From positions 1 through 45,664 of the forward strand of contig DHNC01000028.1 of the NCBI GenBank assembly GCA_002406115.1: a DNA stretch of 45,664 nt, given 5' to 3'. Below the pieces are notes generated by a model. It was not told the origin of the DNA and ran no database searches. It saw only the letters and a list, made by a program, of their open reading frames with translations. The stretch is from Christensenella sp. UBA4626 (lineage in GTDB: Bacteria > Bacillota > Clostridia > Christensenellales > UBA1242). Made by a program: the position numbers and the translations under genes. This document shows, piece by piece, positions 23,801 through 33,674 of this stretch; position 1 is the first letter of the stretch; every line of letters begins with the position of its first letter.

Positions 23801-25287
23801 GGATTGAAATTTGAGTAAATTTCGTTTGCTTTTGTGGCTGTCACCGTCAAAATTGCATGGTCGGTTACAATTTCGGTCAGGTCAATGACCTCGCTCGGAT
23901 TTGCCTCAACTTTTTGTGTGTATTCGCTTAATTGAAGTTTGTATGCTTTTATGTCAGTTTCTTTTGTCAAAACTGGATAAAGGTCACCACCCTCAAAATA
24001 GATTTTTACATTTTGACTTTGCTCATCCGAGGTGTATGGATTGCAGATATATATTGGCCCGCCGAGAGCCACGTCAATTGAGTAGTTTGCGTTTTTGAAA
24101 TTTGGCACGGTGAAAGTGTTTTTGCCAAGGCTTAACTGCAATTCGCCCGTTCGCCAACTATTCCAATAACCAATGTGTTGAGTAAATCGGATTTTGGGCA
24201 ATGGGTCGGTTGGCTCGGCGTCCACATAGACTGTGATTTGCTCGCCAGCATATCCCAAAACGCCAGTTGCTTGCCTATTTGTGCCAAATGCATTGAGTTG
24301 CAAATCGTTGCGGCAATAGGACGCAATGTTGCCATACTGATTTATGACATTTTGGGCATTTTTGTTTGTGGAAAACTCTCTTTGAGGCACAAAATTGACC
24401 TTGTTTGCCGCCACCTGTTTTGCTCTTTCAAGTTTTGATTTTGTTAAGGCATAATTGATGTTTTGTTTTAAATTATTTTCCAACTCCACAACCTTTTCAA
24501 ATGTTGAAAACTTGCTGTTCAATCGAGTTTGAGTGTAATCCAAAAAGAGGTTGGAATAATCTTCAAACAAGTCACTTTCTGGCTGCAAAAAGATGATTTC
24601 CCTTGCTGTTGGCTGATATTTATGATAGGTTGGCACTTTGACGTACTCAAATCTGAGTTGGTTTACGGCATAAGTTGAGCCAAGGTCAAAAACGACAAGA
24701 TTTAAAGTTTCGGTTGACTTTATATTGCAGATTTGCGTCCAGTTTCCGCCAGCGAAGGAATAAATGTTGAGTTCGGTTGGATAGCCTCTAGTTATGCCGT
24801 TTTCGCTGCCGTATAAAATACGGTCAATATTCACCGTTTGGTTGAAAGAAATGTCGATATGATTGAGGAAATTTGTGGAAATCACTTGATTTGTGTCTTT
24901 GTCCACAAGATTTACATTGTTATCCTGAGCAGACTTAAAGCAAGTGTTAAAATCGCGGTCAAATGCTTTGCTTAACTCGTTGTTTGCCACCTCTCCACCA
25001 TTATTTGAAAAACTAAATGAAGATGTTGACACGGAATAAAAGTCCAAATATTCGCTTTGTGTGCGATAGTCGCCATTTTCAAGTGTGATTGCGGTTGGTG
25101 CGGTAGATGTTGGGCTTAAATCTTCCGACATAAAAGTTGAGCCCGCAAGCGAATCTGTAAGCATTGTCGAACTGCCTGCAAATGCCGCCTTGAAATTTTG
25201 GTTAAACGAAAAAATCATAGCACCAAAAATCAAAAACATGGCACTCAATATTGAAAATTTTAAAAACTTAAATTTGGACTGTTTCAT
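20809..25287 (-). CDS. secreted, membrane-anchored M60/enhancin-like metalloprotease
   Basis: The 1,492-residue protein has a signal peptide (about 1-38) and then a discoidin-like carbohydrate-binding domain (about 80-240). A peptidase M60 N-terminal and catalytic region follows, with the zinc site HEIGH (576-580) and the third ligand Glu591. Next come an Fn3-like domain (about 780-870), a parallel beta-helix rich in Asn ladders (about 880-1240), beta-rich repeats, and a C-terminal membrane helix with tail KTHKSKQNK. Described M60 enzymes cleave O-glycosylated mucins, which fits a gut commensal anchored to mucus. The start is the ATG at 25285-25287, eight bases after AAAAGGA; a TTG precedes it directly. 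Confidence 0.88.
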   Translation of the reverse strand: MKQSKFKFLKFSILSAMFLIFGAMIFSFNQNFKAAFAGSSTMLTDSLAGSTFMSEDLSPTSTAPTAITLENGDYRTQSEYLDFYSVSTSSFSFSNNGGEVANNELSKAFDRDFNTCFKSAQDNNVNLVDKDTNQVISTNFLNHIDISFNQTVNIDRILYGSENGITRGYPTELNIYSFAGGNWTQICNIKSTETLNLVVFDLGSTYAVNQLRFEYVKVPTYHKYQPTAREIIFLQPESDLFEDYSNLFLDYTQTRLNSKFSTFEKVVELENNLKQNINYALTKSKLERAKQVAANKVNFVPQREFSTNKNAQNVINQYGNIASYCRNDLQLNAFGTNRQATGVLGYAGEQITVYVDAEPTDPLPKIRFTQHIGYWNSWRTGELQLSLGKNTFTVPNFKNANYSIDVALGGPIYICNPYTSDEQSQNVKIYFEGGDLYPVLTKETDIKAYKLQLSEYTQKVEANPSEVIDLTEIVTDHAILTVTATKANEIYSNFNPSQTIANWNSFMDQLLEFDGITQDETDALFDERNLHINVNIRVVQPWPSAGAYAYDEHVGVYHSWQTGLITGSNIGWGIPHEIGHMMDNPNRTIGETSNNMFAKYNEIVIEKANYRFGFDDTLTTLSNDLIYNKESFFNHNRYNYLVWWHIECWQKGYWANLENCYRGKNATLKQFLALDSTTQAKINSLGKTEKQVLFSSLVTGVDMSYYFDRWGFTIANDEKTDPVFKIASASQTFKELMALASSNAFVDNTVQPKLWYQTSTAYHNLNRTQIYDSSTQPNIKSVTKTTSGYNIFIDHKNNPNHLGYEIWQGDETNGYKQIGFSYSSAFTDTNEYAEGYVPSYKVVAVDNTFSSSQFSEAATVQTSSTAVCKIGNVEYNSLIKAIDAAQAGDTILLLKSFSTVNLTVSKNLTIRAADDVKESITISKIEAGDFITVAAGVTLNLLGTNSYSLILNGNGFSQNGTLLGVSGVVKAQYVDFKNNVSTGDGGAIVLQNNSKNSTFENCKITSNKAQNGSAIYCNFANAQATFFNTIISNNSTTNNGVISFKCNLTFNGCDIKDNKSKNGTIMNFAGGILSLNNCVVTCNTAEVGAGLYIDGYTTVKFTEISFNSASKQAGGIYYSTNIAVRRLVLEDSTIFSNTAPSDGDILVLSGNFSIKSTVIGSDTQSGNISIFGGTTTIFSSSDIQAQINLKNGANLVLDGGIFVHLSACTFNLLDFSDEMIILKSNNYQFTQSDCDNINLDSSCVHAELLDGTIVGKATDIVLTLNFGDEQQTKTCKYGEVVRLNFDPLTTQYAESFVDLLGNEFDFGSSVVVISDLTLTARLSNKVKVDFNFGSDTISEYYIPYTMVDLPQKSASEQTQNQKLIAWGNADKMYAIGTRFAAVSNTSFDAIYERLFLLTLKNKGEVVFSEYFEYGTEVDLKQVYPHQNLSYWSNNGVKIDGDKITINGDITLDAMHTAKEYIVPILTASFVLLFALSITIFILIKTHKSKQNK

Positions 25288-25290
25288 CAA

Positions 25291-25578
25291 TAATATCCTT
25301 TTATTTTTGTTTGCAAAACAATATTGTGGTTAAATCATTTGCTTTTAAGACCAATTCATTTTTTTAACACACATTTTTATATGTAACAATCGAATATTTT
25401 TTTCACGCCTTGGCATTCCTCTTATACATATATTATGTAAATTACATTCAATTACATATTTGTTTCAATATAAATTTAGCATACAAACCAAACCTTACGC
25501 AAGCAAAAAAGCCACTTGGTTTTGTGGCTTTTATTGAATAAATTGTTTAAACAAATAAAATTCTAAAAACAATCAAAT
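25291..25578. other. intergenic region between the two surface-protein genes
   Basis: It holds the ribosome-binding site and upstream DNA of the protease gene and the terminator at 25507-25532. The AT-rich stretch around 25375-25480 presumably contains the protease promoter. No other gene is seen. Confidence 0.5.
25507..25532 (-). terminator. terminator of the giant repeat protein gene
   Basis: AAAAGCCAC (25507-25515) pairs with GTGGCTTTT (25524-25532), with an A-run on the left that gives U residues on the minus-strand transcript. It lies 47 bases after the stop of the 25579 gene. Confidence 0.8.
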
Positions 25579-28500
25579 TTAGTTTTCACCGGTTTTTACA
25601 ATTCCGTCCCAGTTTGCATAAAGAGTTGTGTCACCAGTGACGGTTAAACTTGTGATATTTGAACCACCTTTTGAAGTTGACCAACCTTCAAAATCATAGT
25701 GCCACCATGTTACAACCCATTTTCCAGCTGAATACACCCATTTAGGTTTATAATTGTTTAAATTGATTGTTTCACCTTCAAGCACAGTTAAACTTTCGAC
25801 TGGGAAACTAATACTTGATTTATAAGCACTTGTAACATTTGTATCCTTGCTAAAACTGATTGTGTAGTAATTTTTGGCTACTTCATCCCATTTTGCAACA
25901 ACTTCAATGTCTTGGTTTGGCATTGCAATTGAGGAAATGTTATCCAATTTTGTTTCACCAATGTAATAACCATAGAAAGTCAAATAAATATGTTGTGACA
26001 ATTTTCCATTTTCATATGTATCCCAGTCCACACTTGATTGTGCAGCAACTGAGAATGTTTCGCCTTGATACAAACTATTTGAGTAATCCAACACGGTGCC
26101 TTTTGTTGAAACAACTTTGACAGTGTATTTATTGCGGATATGAAGTTCAATATCTTGGTTTGGCATTTTGAATGTGTTAAGGTCGATTTGGTTTGTATAG
26201 TCGCTGTTTAGATAATACAAAGTGTCATCTTTAAACAAGTTACCTGACAAACTGATATTTTGCCCTTCAATAACACGACGAACCAGTAATTTTTGACCGG
26301 CATCATAAACCGTTAATTGGAAACTTGTTGCACTGTCCATAACCACCCATTTTGCGTAAAGAACAATGTCTTGGCTTGGTGCAATGCTGGTTTCAAATTC
26401 GTTTGTCAACGCTTGGTCAACAAACCAACCCTCAAATTGCTTTGTGAAAGTTGTGTTGCCAACAACTTCAATCAACAAGTCAACATAGGTTGGCAATTCA
26501 AATGATTCGCCTTCAAGCAAGGTTATTGAATCCTTTGCTTCGCCACCATTTGTGACAAAACTGATTGTTACATATTTTTTAACGCTTGTTTCCCATTTTG
26601 CATAGATTGTCAAATCTTTTCTTGGCAGGATGTTTTCCGTATACTCGGTTCCAGTGGCAAAATCTTTGCTTGTGTACCAGCCCGCAAAACTATAATATGT
26701 GCGTTCTGTGGCTGTGTCCAAATAATAATCGGTCAAAACTGGCAAAGCAAATTCTGAGCCTGCAACGCCACGAACATCAGCGATTGTTTGGTCGCAATTT
26801 GTTACAAAACTCAAAGTAAATTCTCTTTGGCTGGAAAGTTTCCAATCACCGTTATATGCGTCCCACGCAGCACCCTCTTGCAAGCCGCTGTTGTTTGCAA
26901 CAAAGTCGTACATGGATTGCATATCGGTTGTGCCGCCAATATTTGCCAAATTTAAGTTGTCTGATTTTATTGTGATTTCCACTGCACTTGCAACTGGCAT
27001 AAACACATCAAGAGTGATGCCACTTACAACAGGTTTTCCGTTATAGTCTGTTGTCCTGACTCCAAGGGTCATGGTATCCAATTGGTCGTTTTCTGCAAGT
27101 TCTTTAAGGTTTAAGGTCAAAGCATAATAGTTGCTGCTTGCCTCAAAGCCTTTCAAAATATTGCTGTAATCCATAGGATTTTGACGTTGTTTGTTGAGGG
27201 ATTCATTGATGGCCGACATAATACTATCGCTCATGCCGAAGCCGTATTGAAGCAAATAGTAAAGTGGGTCTTCCAAGAAAGTGTCCATGTGGACTTTCAT
27301 TTTCTTTTCGTATGTCTTTGTGCCAGAAAGTGTTGCCACTTTTTCGGTTCTGTAAATATACACCATTTCGTCTTTGATGTAAATGTAAAGCATACGTTTG
27401 TCGCCGGCTGAAACGTTGCCTGTTTTGAAAGGTACGTCGTTGTTCACGCCAACCACAACTGGGATTTCACCGATTTTTACGCTTGCCTCAAATTTGCCAT
27501 TTTCAAGCAATTTGATTTTTGCGTTTACAGGGATGTTCCAGTCAATATTGATGCCGATAACATTGATTTTAAGTTTAGCACTGCCGTCGATTTCAAAGTC
27601 CTTAAACTCTTTGCTATTGTTGATTGCTTCAAGCAAATCGCTGGCAGAAGAAAGGTCAATAAATTCACCTTCTGGTGCGTTGCCGATTGCTTCAAACTGG
27701 TTCAAACTGATATCCAATTTGCCAATTGAAATGTTGTTGTAAGTCAAATCTTTGAGAGTGACTTGTGACAAGCCAGTTTCGGAATACACAACATCCAATT
27801 TGAGGAGTTTGAACACGTCAGTTGCAAAGCCCATATTGCTCAAATCTGCAACAAGGCTGAAGTTGCTGTCTGTCAAACTGATAGATTGAATCATGTTGAG
27901 GCTAAGTTTGCTTAAAATTGAGTCGCTTGATGTGTTTGCCATCAAATTTTTGATGTTATCCATCAACCCAGAGCCTGTTTCAACCCCAAGCAAATTGCAC
28001 AAGTTTTCCACAATCTGTTTGATGTTTTCCCCATTGATTTTAACGTACATATTGTTGTATCTAATATATGCGACATTGTTGATGTATGAGATTTCAATGG
28101 TGTGATTTCTTGTGACTGAATTTGATGCAACGGTGTTTTTAATCCCGTTTGTATATTCGTATGTATTTGTGATTGTAACAACGTCAAAGTTGACCTTTAT
28201 ATTCATCTTTGTAAAGTCAAATTTGTTTACGCCGTCAACCATTGTGTAAGCGTTGCCCCATTCAAATCTTGCCTTGCTGGATGGCAACAAATCTACAATG
28301 GTTTCAGTAAGTGATGTTGGGTTGCTGTTTGCGTCAGTTTTAATTGCTGAGTGGACAAGTTGAGTTTGCAAACCAAATGAAATGTGCTTGCTATCCACAA
28401 CCTCAATTGCGGTGTTGAGTGCACTGTTGACTGCTGATTTCAAGTTGTTGAGGCTTGTATATTCAGTTGCGTCAACTTCTGGCAATTCAAATGAACTTAA

Positions 28501-31500
28501 AATTGCGATGTCGCCAGACGCTGAAATGCCTTTGATTTCCAATCCGTTAATGTTGAGCCCAGTGATTTTGTTGCTGAAATTGATGTTGAGTTCCAAATCC
28601 GAACTTGCACCAAACAAATGTTTTGCAAATATTACACGCAAAGTTTGGTCGTTTATGCTTATGTGTGTAAGCACGCTCAAATCCAATTTGCTTAAATCTT
28701 TGTTGATTAAAGCATCCAAATCCAAGCCTGGCAAAATTGATTTTGCAAATTCAATGGCGTCGAAATCTGACTGCTCACTGCTGGATTGTTTTGCTTGTTC
28801 AACAAGGTCACGCATGGACACGTTGGACAAATCTTGCTTTGACAAGTTTTCGCTTATAAACTTGATTTGTTTTACGATTGACACAATGTCTTGCAAATTT
28901 GCAACATCCAAACTGAGTTTTAAGTTGTTGTATTGTGCATAGATTGTGCCGTTTGTGAGGTTGAGTTTGATTGAATGAGTGTTGTTTAAGTTGTCAACTG
29001 CGGAAATGTTTGCATAAGCATTCAAGCGGGCAAGGTTGAAACTTGTTTGCCCTTGTTCGTCCTTTGAAATTGCATTAGCGAAGTCCAAATACACAACGCC
29101 GTCCACAAAATATGCCTTATCTTTAAGTTTGATTTGCATATTTGACAGGCTCAATGCGATTGCCTTTGAATTTTTGATTTCTTCAATCGTGTTGAGTGCG
29201 CTGACAACAACATTTTCAATACCAGTTAAATTTTGATATTGGCTTTCGTCAATCGCTGCTGGCACAAAGGTTTGATTTAATTTTGCGTCAAGGTCAATTT
29301 CAAAGCCTTTGATTGCCAAATCTGAAATTTTTACTGTGTCGATATCTTCGTTGTACAAGACACACAAATTGATATCTTTATCCAAGTTCAACAACTCTTT
29401 TGCAAGTGTGATGTTGAATTGAGAAGCGGTTAAACTTACATTTTTGATGAGAGAAACTGACAAGGCTGAATAGTCCTTATTCAAAACTTTTTCAATCACC
29501 GAACCTTGTATAAATTCGGTCAAAGCGGACTTGTCAAAGTCTGGAATATTTTCTGCCAAAACGTCAATCAAGTTTGAAACGCTTTCAACTGACACTTTGA
29601 CTTTTAAGTTTTGATAATCAATATACAAAACGCCATTTTTTAACCTTAAAACTGCTGAATATGTGGTCTGATAGGTCAAATCTATTGAGGCATAGACATC
29701 CAATTTGTCAAGTTCAAATTTATCTTGCAAATTGGCAAAATTTAAATAGACTTTGCCGGATATAGCATAAGTTTTTCCGTTTTTTGCAATTGTTGAAGAA
29801 AGGTTGAATGCAATTTGTTTGCTATCCAAAACTGAACTTATGGTTTGTTTTGCGGCAGATACAAATGCAGTTAAATTTTCAAGGCTTGAATATTCTTTTG
29901 ACCTTGTTGGGATGCCAAACGAGTCGATAACTGAGGCTGACAAGTTCACATCCAAACCATTGATGCTGAACCCGTTTACAATTAGCCCTGTCAATTTTTG
30001 ACCAAATGTTAAAGCGATGCTTAAATCATCGTTTGCAGTCAAGAAATCCTTATCCAAAACAACTGTTGCACTTGTTTGACCAATTGTTATGCCTTTAATC
30101 AATTGCAAACTCAAACTTTGCCAATTGCCATTTTTGATTTGATTTATGTCAAGCGTTGGCAAGATTTGTTTTAAAATTGCTTGAATATCAATGTTGCCTT
30201 TAAATAAGCTTGTCAAACTTTCAATTTCGCTTACTGGAAGGCTAACTTTTAAGCCGTCGACATCAAGATAAATTGTGTTTTCATCCAAATACATTTCCAC
30301 AAACATGGTTTTGTTTGCGTATGTCAAACTTGCGTTTAAGTACAACAAATTTTCAGCATATGCGATATTGCCGACCAATGCAAACGTGGTTTCGCCTTTT
30401 GAAATTGTTGTGTTGATGTTTGCCGCAAAGCGTTTTTCTGCCTTGATTTGGTTGATTGTGCCAGCCAAAGCGGAAACAAATTTATCCAAATTTTCAAGGG
30501 AAGTGTACTCCTCTTCCACAATTTCAAATGTGTAAGGAGTGTCATTCAAACTGATGTCTGCTTGGACGGAAATGCCCTCTTTTGCAATATTTTTGACAAC
30601 TAAACCTGAAATTTTGTTTGCGTAATCAATGGAAATTGTAAGGTCTTTGTCAAGTTTTAACAAATCTTTGTTTAACACAACTTCCAACTTGCCAGCGTTT
30701 GAAATCAAACTTAAAATTGCGTCTTTTGGCAATTTGTCGATGCCGTTTACAATCAAGGATTTGATTTGATTTACATCTTTTGAAATGTTCAAAATGCTTT
30801 CCAAACTATCCTTTTGAGTTTGATTTAAAACTGATGTTTTGATAACTTCAATCAAGTCGTTTATATTTTCAAATGAGGCTTGGAATTTTAAATTTTCCGC
30901 CGCCAAATATATTTTTTTGTCTTGAACACTGACTTTTATGTTGAATGTTTTGTTGTTGAATGTTGCCGCTAAACTTGCGTATGCTTTCAAATTTTCAGCG
31001 CCAAAATCCAAACTTACAACGCCGGACAATTGAACTTCACGGCCTTTTACATCCAAACTTGTGTTTAAATTTAAAGTTACAACTTTTGAGTTTGCAATCT
31101 GTTTTGAAGTGTTGATAACTGCGGTTGCAAGTTGAGGAACATCTTTCAACTCCACAAATTCGCTTTGATTTAATTCTGGGATTGTTACAACATTTTTGTA
31201 TACGATATTTGCACTAAATTTGCTATCCAACAATTGAATGTTTGCCACTGACAAACTGCTAAATTGATTGTTTTCGTCAAATTTGATTGTGAGGTTCAAA
31301 TCGTTTTCGATGCCGAGAGCTTTGCCAAACAAGGTTATATTTAATTCGTTTTGTTCGCCTTTTGAAAACTTCAACAAGTTGTTGATGTTGATATTTGAAA
31401 AATCTCCTTCCAAAATCTCTGATAATTCAAAGCCTGGGATGATTTTTGCAATTGCAACAAGCATATTTTCTTGCGCTTTTTGCATATCAAAGTTGTCAGA

Positions 31501-32580
31501 AATCACAGCAAGTGTTTGCTCGATTTGGTCTTTTTTAAGCATCACTTTTAAGTTGTTAAAAGTCAAATACACATCTTGACCGATATATCCAAGTTGAATT
31601 TCGTGTGTTGTGCCATTGAAATTCACCTTAAAATTTGCAAATGCGTCCACATCACTGTTGAAATCCAAGTCAACTTGACCATTCAAACTGCAATTTATGC
31701 CGCCCTCCAAGCCAGCATCAAGGTCTAAATGCAATTTTTTGTTGGTTAAAATTTCTTTTACACTATCCAAAATTGAAAGTGTGTTTGTAACGTCCACATA
31801 TTCTTTTTCTTGCTCTGGATTTTCGATTGTGAGTGAAGTGTTTTTAACAAGGCTTGCGGACAATGAGGCAACTTTGTCTTGAAGTTTGATGCGGCTTGCT
31901 TGCACGCTTTTGATGACATAATCTTTACTGGTGTAAATGTTGAGGACAAAGTCGTCAGTCAAAGCAAATGGCATAAGCAAATCGCCAGAAGGCAACTTTT
32001 GCGCTTTTAAGTTTTGAAAATTTGTAAGCAAACTATCAACATCCAAATTGGCAAAACTGTCGCCAAGGTTTAAGTTTAAGCCCAAAGTTGGAAGCAATTC
32101 CACAACTTTTGAGATGCTGGAAGTTTCCAATTTAATATTCATGGTTTGGTTGGACAAATAAATTTTGCCGTCCAAATACGCTATGTCTATAACAATGTCT
32201 TTATCGCCGATTTTGGCATCGACGTTGCCGCTTAACTTGATATTTTCGATATCGGCAATTGAAAGGCTGCCGTTGAAATTGATTTTTGCAAAAGCGGTTT
32301 GATTTAAATTTGCGTCGACAAATGTTGAGGTTGTCGTTTTTGTTTCGGTTTCGTAAATATCAAAATTGACATTTATATCCGTCCCACCCATTTCAAGCAA
32401 ATTATTTAAAAGTTTTTCGCCATCGGTTTCTTGTTTAACCTCACCAGACTCGGTTTGAGATGTGGAAACATTTGCGTTGCTTTTCCAACGTGAAATGAGG
32501 TTATTGGTTGTGATTGTTCCAAATGTGGCTGCCAGCGTGACCATAACATAAGTCAACGCATATAGCATAAACTTTTTCAT
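25579..32580 (-). CDS. giant repeat-containing surface protein with InlB-type repeats
   Basis: The protein is about 2,333 residues and begins with a membrane-targeting segment (MKKFMLYALTYVMVTLAATF). It then has about eight divergent copies of a unit of roughly 200-250 residues. Each copy carries beta strands such as VYLDFANA, KIYLAAENLKF and a KISGLVVKNI-type strand, and ends near YTSLENL. The C-terminal 400 residues contain about five InlB/Listeria-Bacteroides-type repeats ending in YAKW. No LPxTG motif or C-terminal membrane helix is seen, so the N-terminal segment may be the anchor. I choose the ATG at 32578-32580 because GGAG precedes it; an ATG four codons earlier lacks a site. It is the third gene of an operon beginning at 34407. 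Confidence 0.85.
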   Translation of the reverse strand: MKKFMLYALTYVMVTLAATFGTITTNNLISRWKSNANVSTSQTESGEVKQETDGEKLLNNLLEMGGTDINVNFDIYETETKTTTSTFVDANLNQTAFAKINFNGSLSIADIENIKLSGNVDAKIGDKDIVIDIAYLDGKIYLSNQTMNIKLETSSISKVVELLPTLGLNLNLGDSFANLDVDSLLTNFQNLKAQKLPSGDLLMPFALTDDFVLNIYTSKDYVIKSVQASRIKLQDKVASLSASLVKNTSLTIENPEQEKEYVDVTNTLSILDSVKEILTNKKLHLDLDAGLEGGINCSLNGQVDLDFNSDVDAFANFKVNFNGTTHEIQLGYIGQDVYLTFNNLKVMLKKDQIEQTLAVISDNFDMQKAQENMLVAIAKIIPGFELSEILEGDFSNININNLLKFSKGEQNELNITLFGKALGIENDLNLTIKFDENNQFSSLSVANIQLLDSKFSANIVYKNVVTIPELNQSEFVELKDVPQLATAVINTSKQIANSKVVTLNLNTSLDVKGREVQLSGVVSLDFGAENLKAYASLAATFNNKTFNIKVSVQDKKIYLAAENLKFQASFENINDLIEVIKTSVLNQTQKDSLESILNISKDVNQIKSLIVNGIDKLPKDAILSLISNAGKLEVVLNKDLLKLDKDLTISIDYANKISGLVVKNIAKEGISVQADISLNDTPYTFEIVEEEYTSLENLDKFVSALAGTINQIKAEKRFAANINTTISKGETTFALVGNIAYAENLLYLNASLTYANKTMFVEMYLDENTIYLDVDGLKVSLPVSEIESLTSLFKGNIDIQAILKQILPTLDINQIKNGNWQSLSLQLIKGITIGQTSATVVLDKDFLTANDDLSIALTFGQKLTGLIVNGFSINGLDVNLSASVIDSFGIPTRSKEYSSLENLTAFVSAAKQTISSVLDSKQIAFNLSSTIAKNGKTYAISGKVYLNFANLQDKFELDKLDVYASIDLTYQTTYSAVLRLKNGVLYIDYQNLKVKVSVESVSNLIDVLAENIPDFDKSALTEFIQGSVIEKVLNKDYSALSVSLIKNVSLTASQFNITLAKELLNLDKDINLCVLYNEDIDTVKISDLAIKGFEIDLDAKLNQTFVPAAIDESQYQNLTGIENVVVSALNTIEEIKNSKAIALSLSNMQIKLKDKAYFVDGVVYLDFANAISKDEQGQTSFNLARLNAYANISAVDNLNNTHSIKLNLTNGTIYAQYNNLKLSLDVANLQDIVSIVKQIKFISENLSKQDLSNVSMRDLVEQAKQSSSEQSDFDAIEFAKSILPGLDLDALINKDLSKLDLSVLTHISINDQTLRVIFAKHLFGASSDLELNINFSNKITGLNINGLEIKGISASGDIAILSSFELPEVDATEYTSLNNLKSAVNSALNTAIEVVDSKHISFGLQTQLVHSAIKTDANSNPTSLTETIVDLLPSSKARFEWGNAYTMVDGVNKFDFTKMNIKVNFDVVTITNTYEYTNGIKNTVASNSVTRNHTIEISYINNVAYIRYNNMYVKINGENIKQIVENLCNLLGVETGSGLMDNIKNLMANTSSDSILSKLSLNMIQSISLTDSNFSLVADLSNMGFATDVFKLLKLDVVYSETGLSQVTLKDLTYNNISIGKLDISLNQFEAIGNAPEGEFIDLSSASDLLEAINNSKEFKDFEIDGSAKLKINVIGINIDWNIPVNAKIKLLENGKFEASVKIGEIPVVVGVNNDVPFKTGNVSAGDKRMLYIYIKDEMVYIYRTEKVATLSGTKTYEKKMKVHMDTFLEDPLYYLLQYGFGMSDSIMSAINESLNKQRQNPMDYSNILKGFEASSNYYALTLNLKELAENDQLDTMTLGVRTTDYNGKPVVSGITLDVFMPVASAVEITIKSDNLNLANIGGTTDMQSMYDFVANNSGLQEGAAWDAYNGDWKLSSQREFTLSFVTNCDQTIADVRGVAGSEFALPVLTDYYLDTATERTYYSFAGWYTSKDFATGTEYTENILPRKDLTIYAKWETSVKKYVTISFVTNGGEAKDSITLLEGESFELPTYVDLLIEVVGNTTFTKQFEGWFVDQALTNEFETSIAPSQDIVLYAKWVVMDSATSFQLTVYDAGQKLLVRRVIEGQNISLSGNLFKDDTLYYLNSDYTNQIDLNTFKMPNQDIELHIRNKYTVKVVSTKGTVLDYSNSLYQGETFSVAAQSSVDWDTYENGKLSQHIYLTFYGYYIGETKLDNISSIAMPNQDIEVVAKWDEVAKNYYTISFSKDTNVTSAYKSSISFPVESLTVLEGETINLNNYKPKWVYSAGKWVVTWWHYDFEGWSTSKGGSNITSLTVTGDTTLYANWDGIVKTGEN

Positions 32581-32612
32581 AATTTTCTCCATTTTGAGTG
32601 ACCGACAAATGA

Positions 32613-33674
32613 CTAGATTTTGGATTTGTCGGTAATCTGAGGGATAATAAAATCCTGATCGTAACTGAATATGTTTGTAAGTGTTGCATCGGATTTTGCG
32701 GATATCCCGACAGAAACGGTATATTTTTCGTTGCTAGTGAATTGAAGTATCCTAAATTCCGCATCCATAACAATGTAAATTTGAGGGTCTTGTGTGAAAT
32801 CCGGATATTCTTTAAGCCCGCCAGTGGCTTTCATGCTTTTGACGTAGTTTACAACCGATTTGCTTCTGTCCAAACTTAAAGTAAATGTGTAATTCCCGTC
32901 GCTGTTTTGTGTTACATTTGACGTTTTTGTGACCGTTTTGGAAGACACAATGTATGTCATATATTCATTCATGGTGCTGCCAAATTGTTGTTGGTATTGG
33001 GTCATCGTTTTGATTGCGCCGTCGCCCGTGTTGTTTGGGCTGGTGTGCCAAGTGACTGTGTTGCCGCTTATATCGCCACCGTATTGTTTGATTTCTTCGC
33101 CGTCCACATAATATCTGTTGAGGGCTTTAACAAATTTGCTGACGCTGATGTTTTCGTAATATATTTGGTCGTCCAGCCTGATTGTTTTTGCATTGATTGT
33201 TTGGGTGACGCCCATGGCTTTTACGCTGCCAGTGCCTGTGACGGATACGCTTGGACAATTAAATGTCTTATCAAACGCCAAAACGCAGCATTTTGTGGCA
33301 CCAAGTTGAGTTGGCGACTTTGTTTTTGCTTCCTTTTTGATTGCCACAACATCATCTCTTAATGTTGCAACGTCAAAGTTGTATCGGTTTGGATCAAGGT
33401 AGCTTGGCCCGAAATATACGCCTATTGCGATGCCGCTTATCACCCCAACCATGCATATAATGATGATGTTAACCAAAGTTGTCTTTTTCATCTTTGGGGC
33501 GTTTTTGCGTGCTTCTTTTTTTATCTGTTTACGCTCTTGCTTTGTTGTGGCATTTTTAAGTGCCTGTTTTACGGCTTGTTTCCGTTGTTTTTCCTTTTCT
33601 TTCTGTTCCAACAACAAAGCCTTTTTTTGTTCTTTTGCAAGCGCTTTTTCTTGTTTAGTTGGTTTTGTTTTCAT
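32613..33674 (-). CDS. membrane-anchored extracellular protein with a charged cytoplasmic arm
   Basis: The 353-residue protein has an extremely Lys/Gln/Glu-rich N-terminal arm (1-65, likely coiled coil), one membrane helix (about 67-92, LVNIIIICMVGVISGIAIGV) and an extracellular beta-rich domain of 260 residues. The extracellular part resembles one repeat unit of the giant protein encoded next (strands such as TIRLDDQIYYENISVSKFV), suggesting that they share a fold or assemble together. Its start overlaps the upstream gene by 20 bases, and the giant gene follows closely. Function unknown; a surface structure is inferred. Confidence 0.75.
   Translation of the reverse strand: MKTKPTKQEKALAKEQKKALLLEQKEKEKQRKQAVKQALKNATTKQERKQIKKEARKNAPKMKKTTLVNIIIICMVGVISGIAIGVYFGPSYLDPNRYNFDVATLRDDVVAIKKEAKTKSPTQLGATKCCVLAFDKTFNCPSVSVTGTGSVKAMGVTQTINAKTIRLDDQIYYENISVSKFVKALNRYYVDGEEIKQYGGDISGNTVTWHTSPNNTGDGAIKTMTQYQQQFGSTMNEYMTYIVSSKTVTKTSNVTQNSDGNYTFTLSLDRSKSVVNYVKSMKATGGLKEYPDFTQDPQIYIVMDAEFRILQFTSNEKYTVSVGISAKSDATLTNIFSYDQDFIIPQITDKSKI

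Noticed and set aside
25579..32580. CRISPR or short tandem DNA repeats in the giant gene
   Set aside because: Repetition is at the level of divergent protein units of 200-250 residues; no regular short DNA repeats with spacers are seen anywhere in the window.
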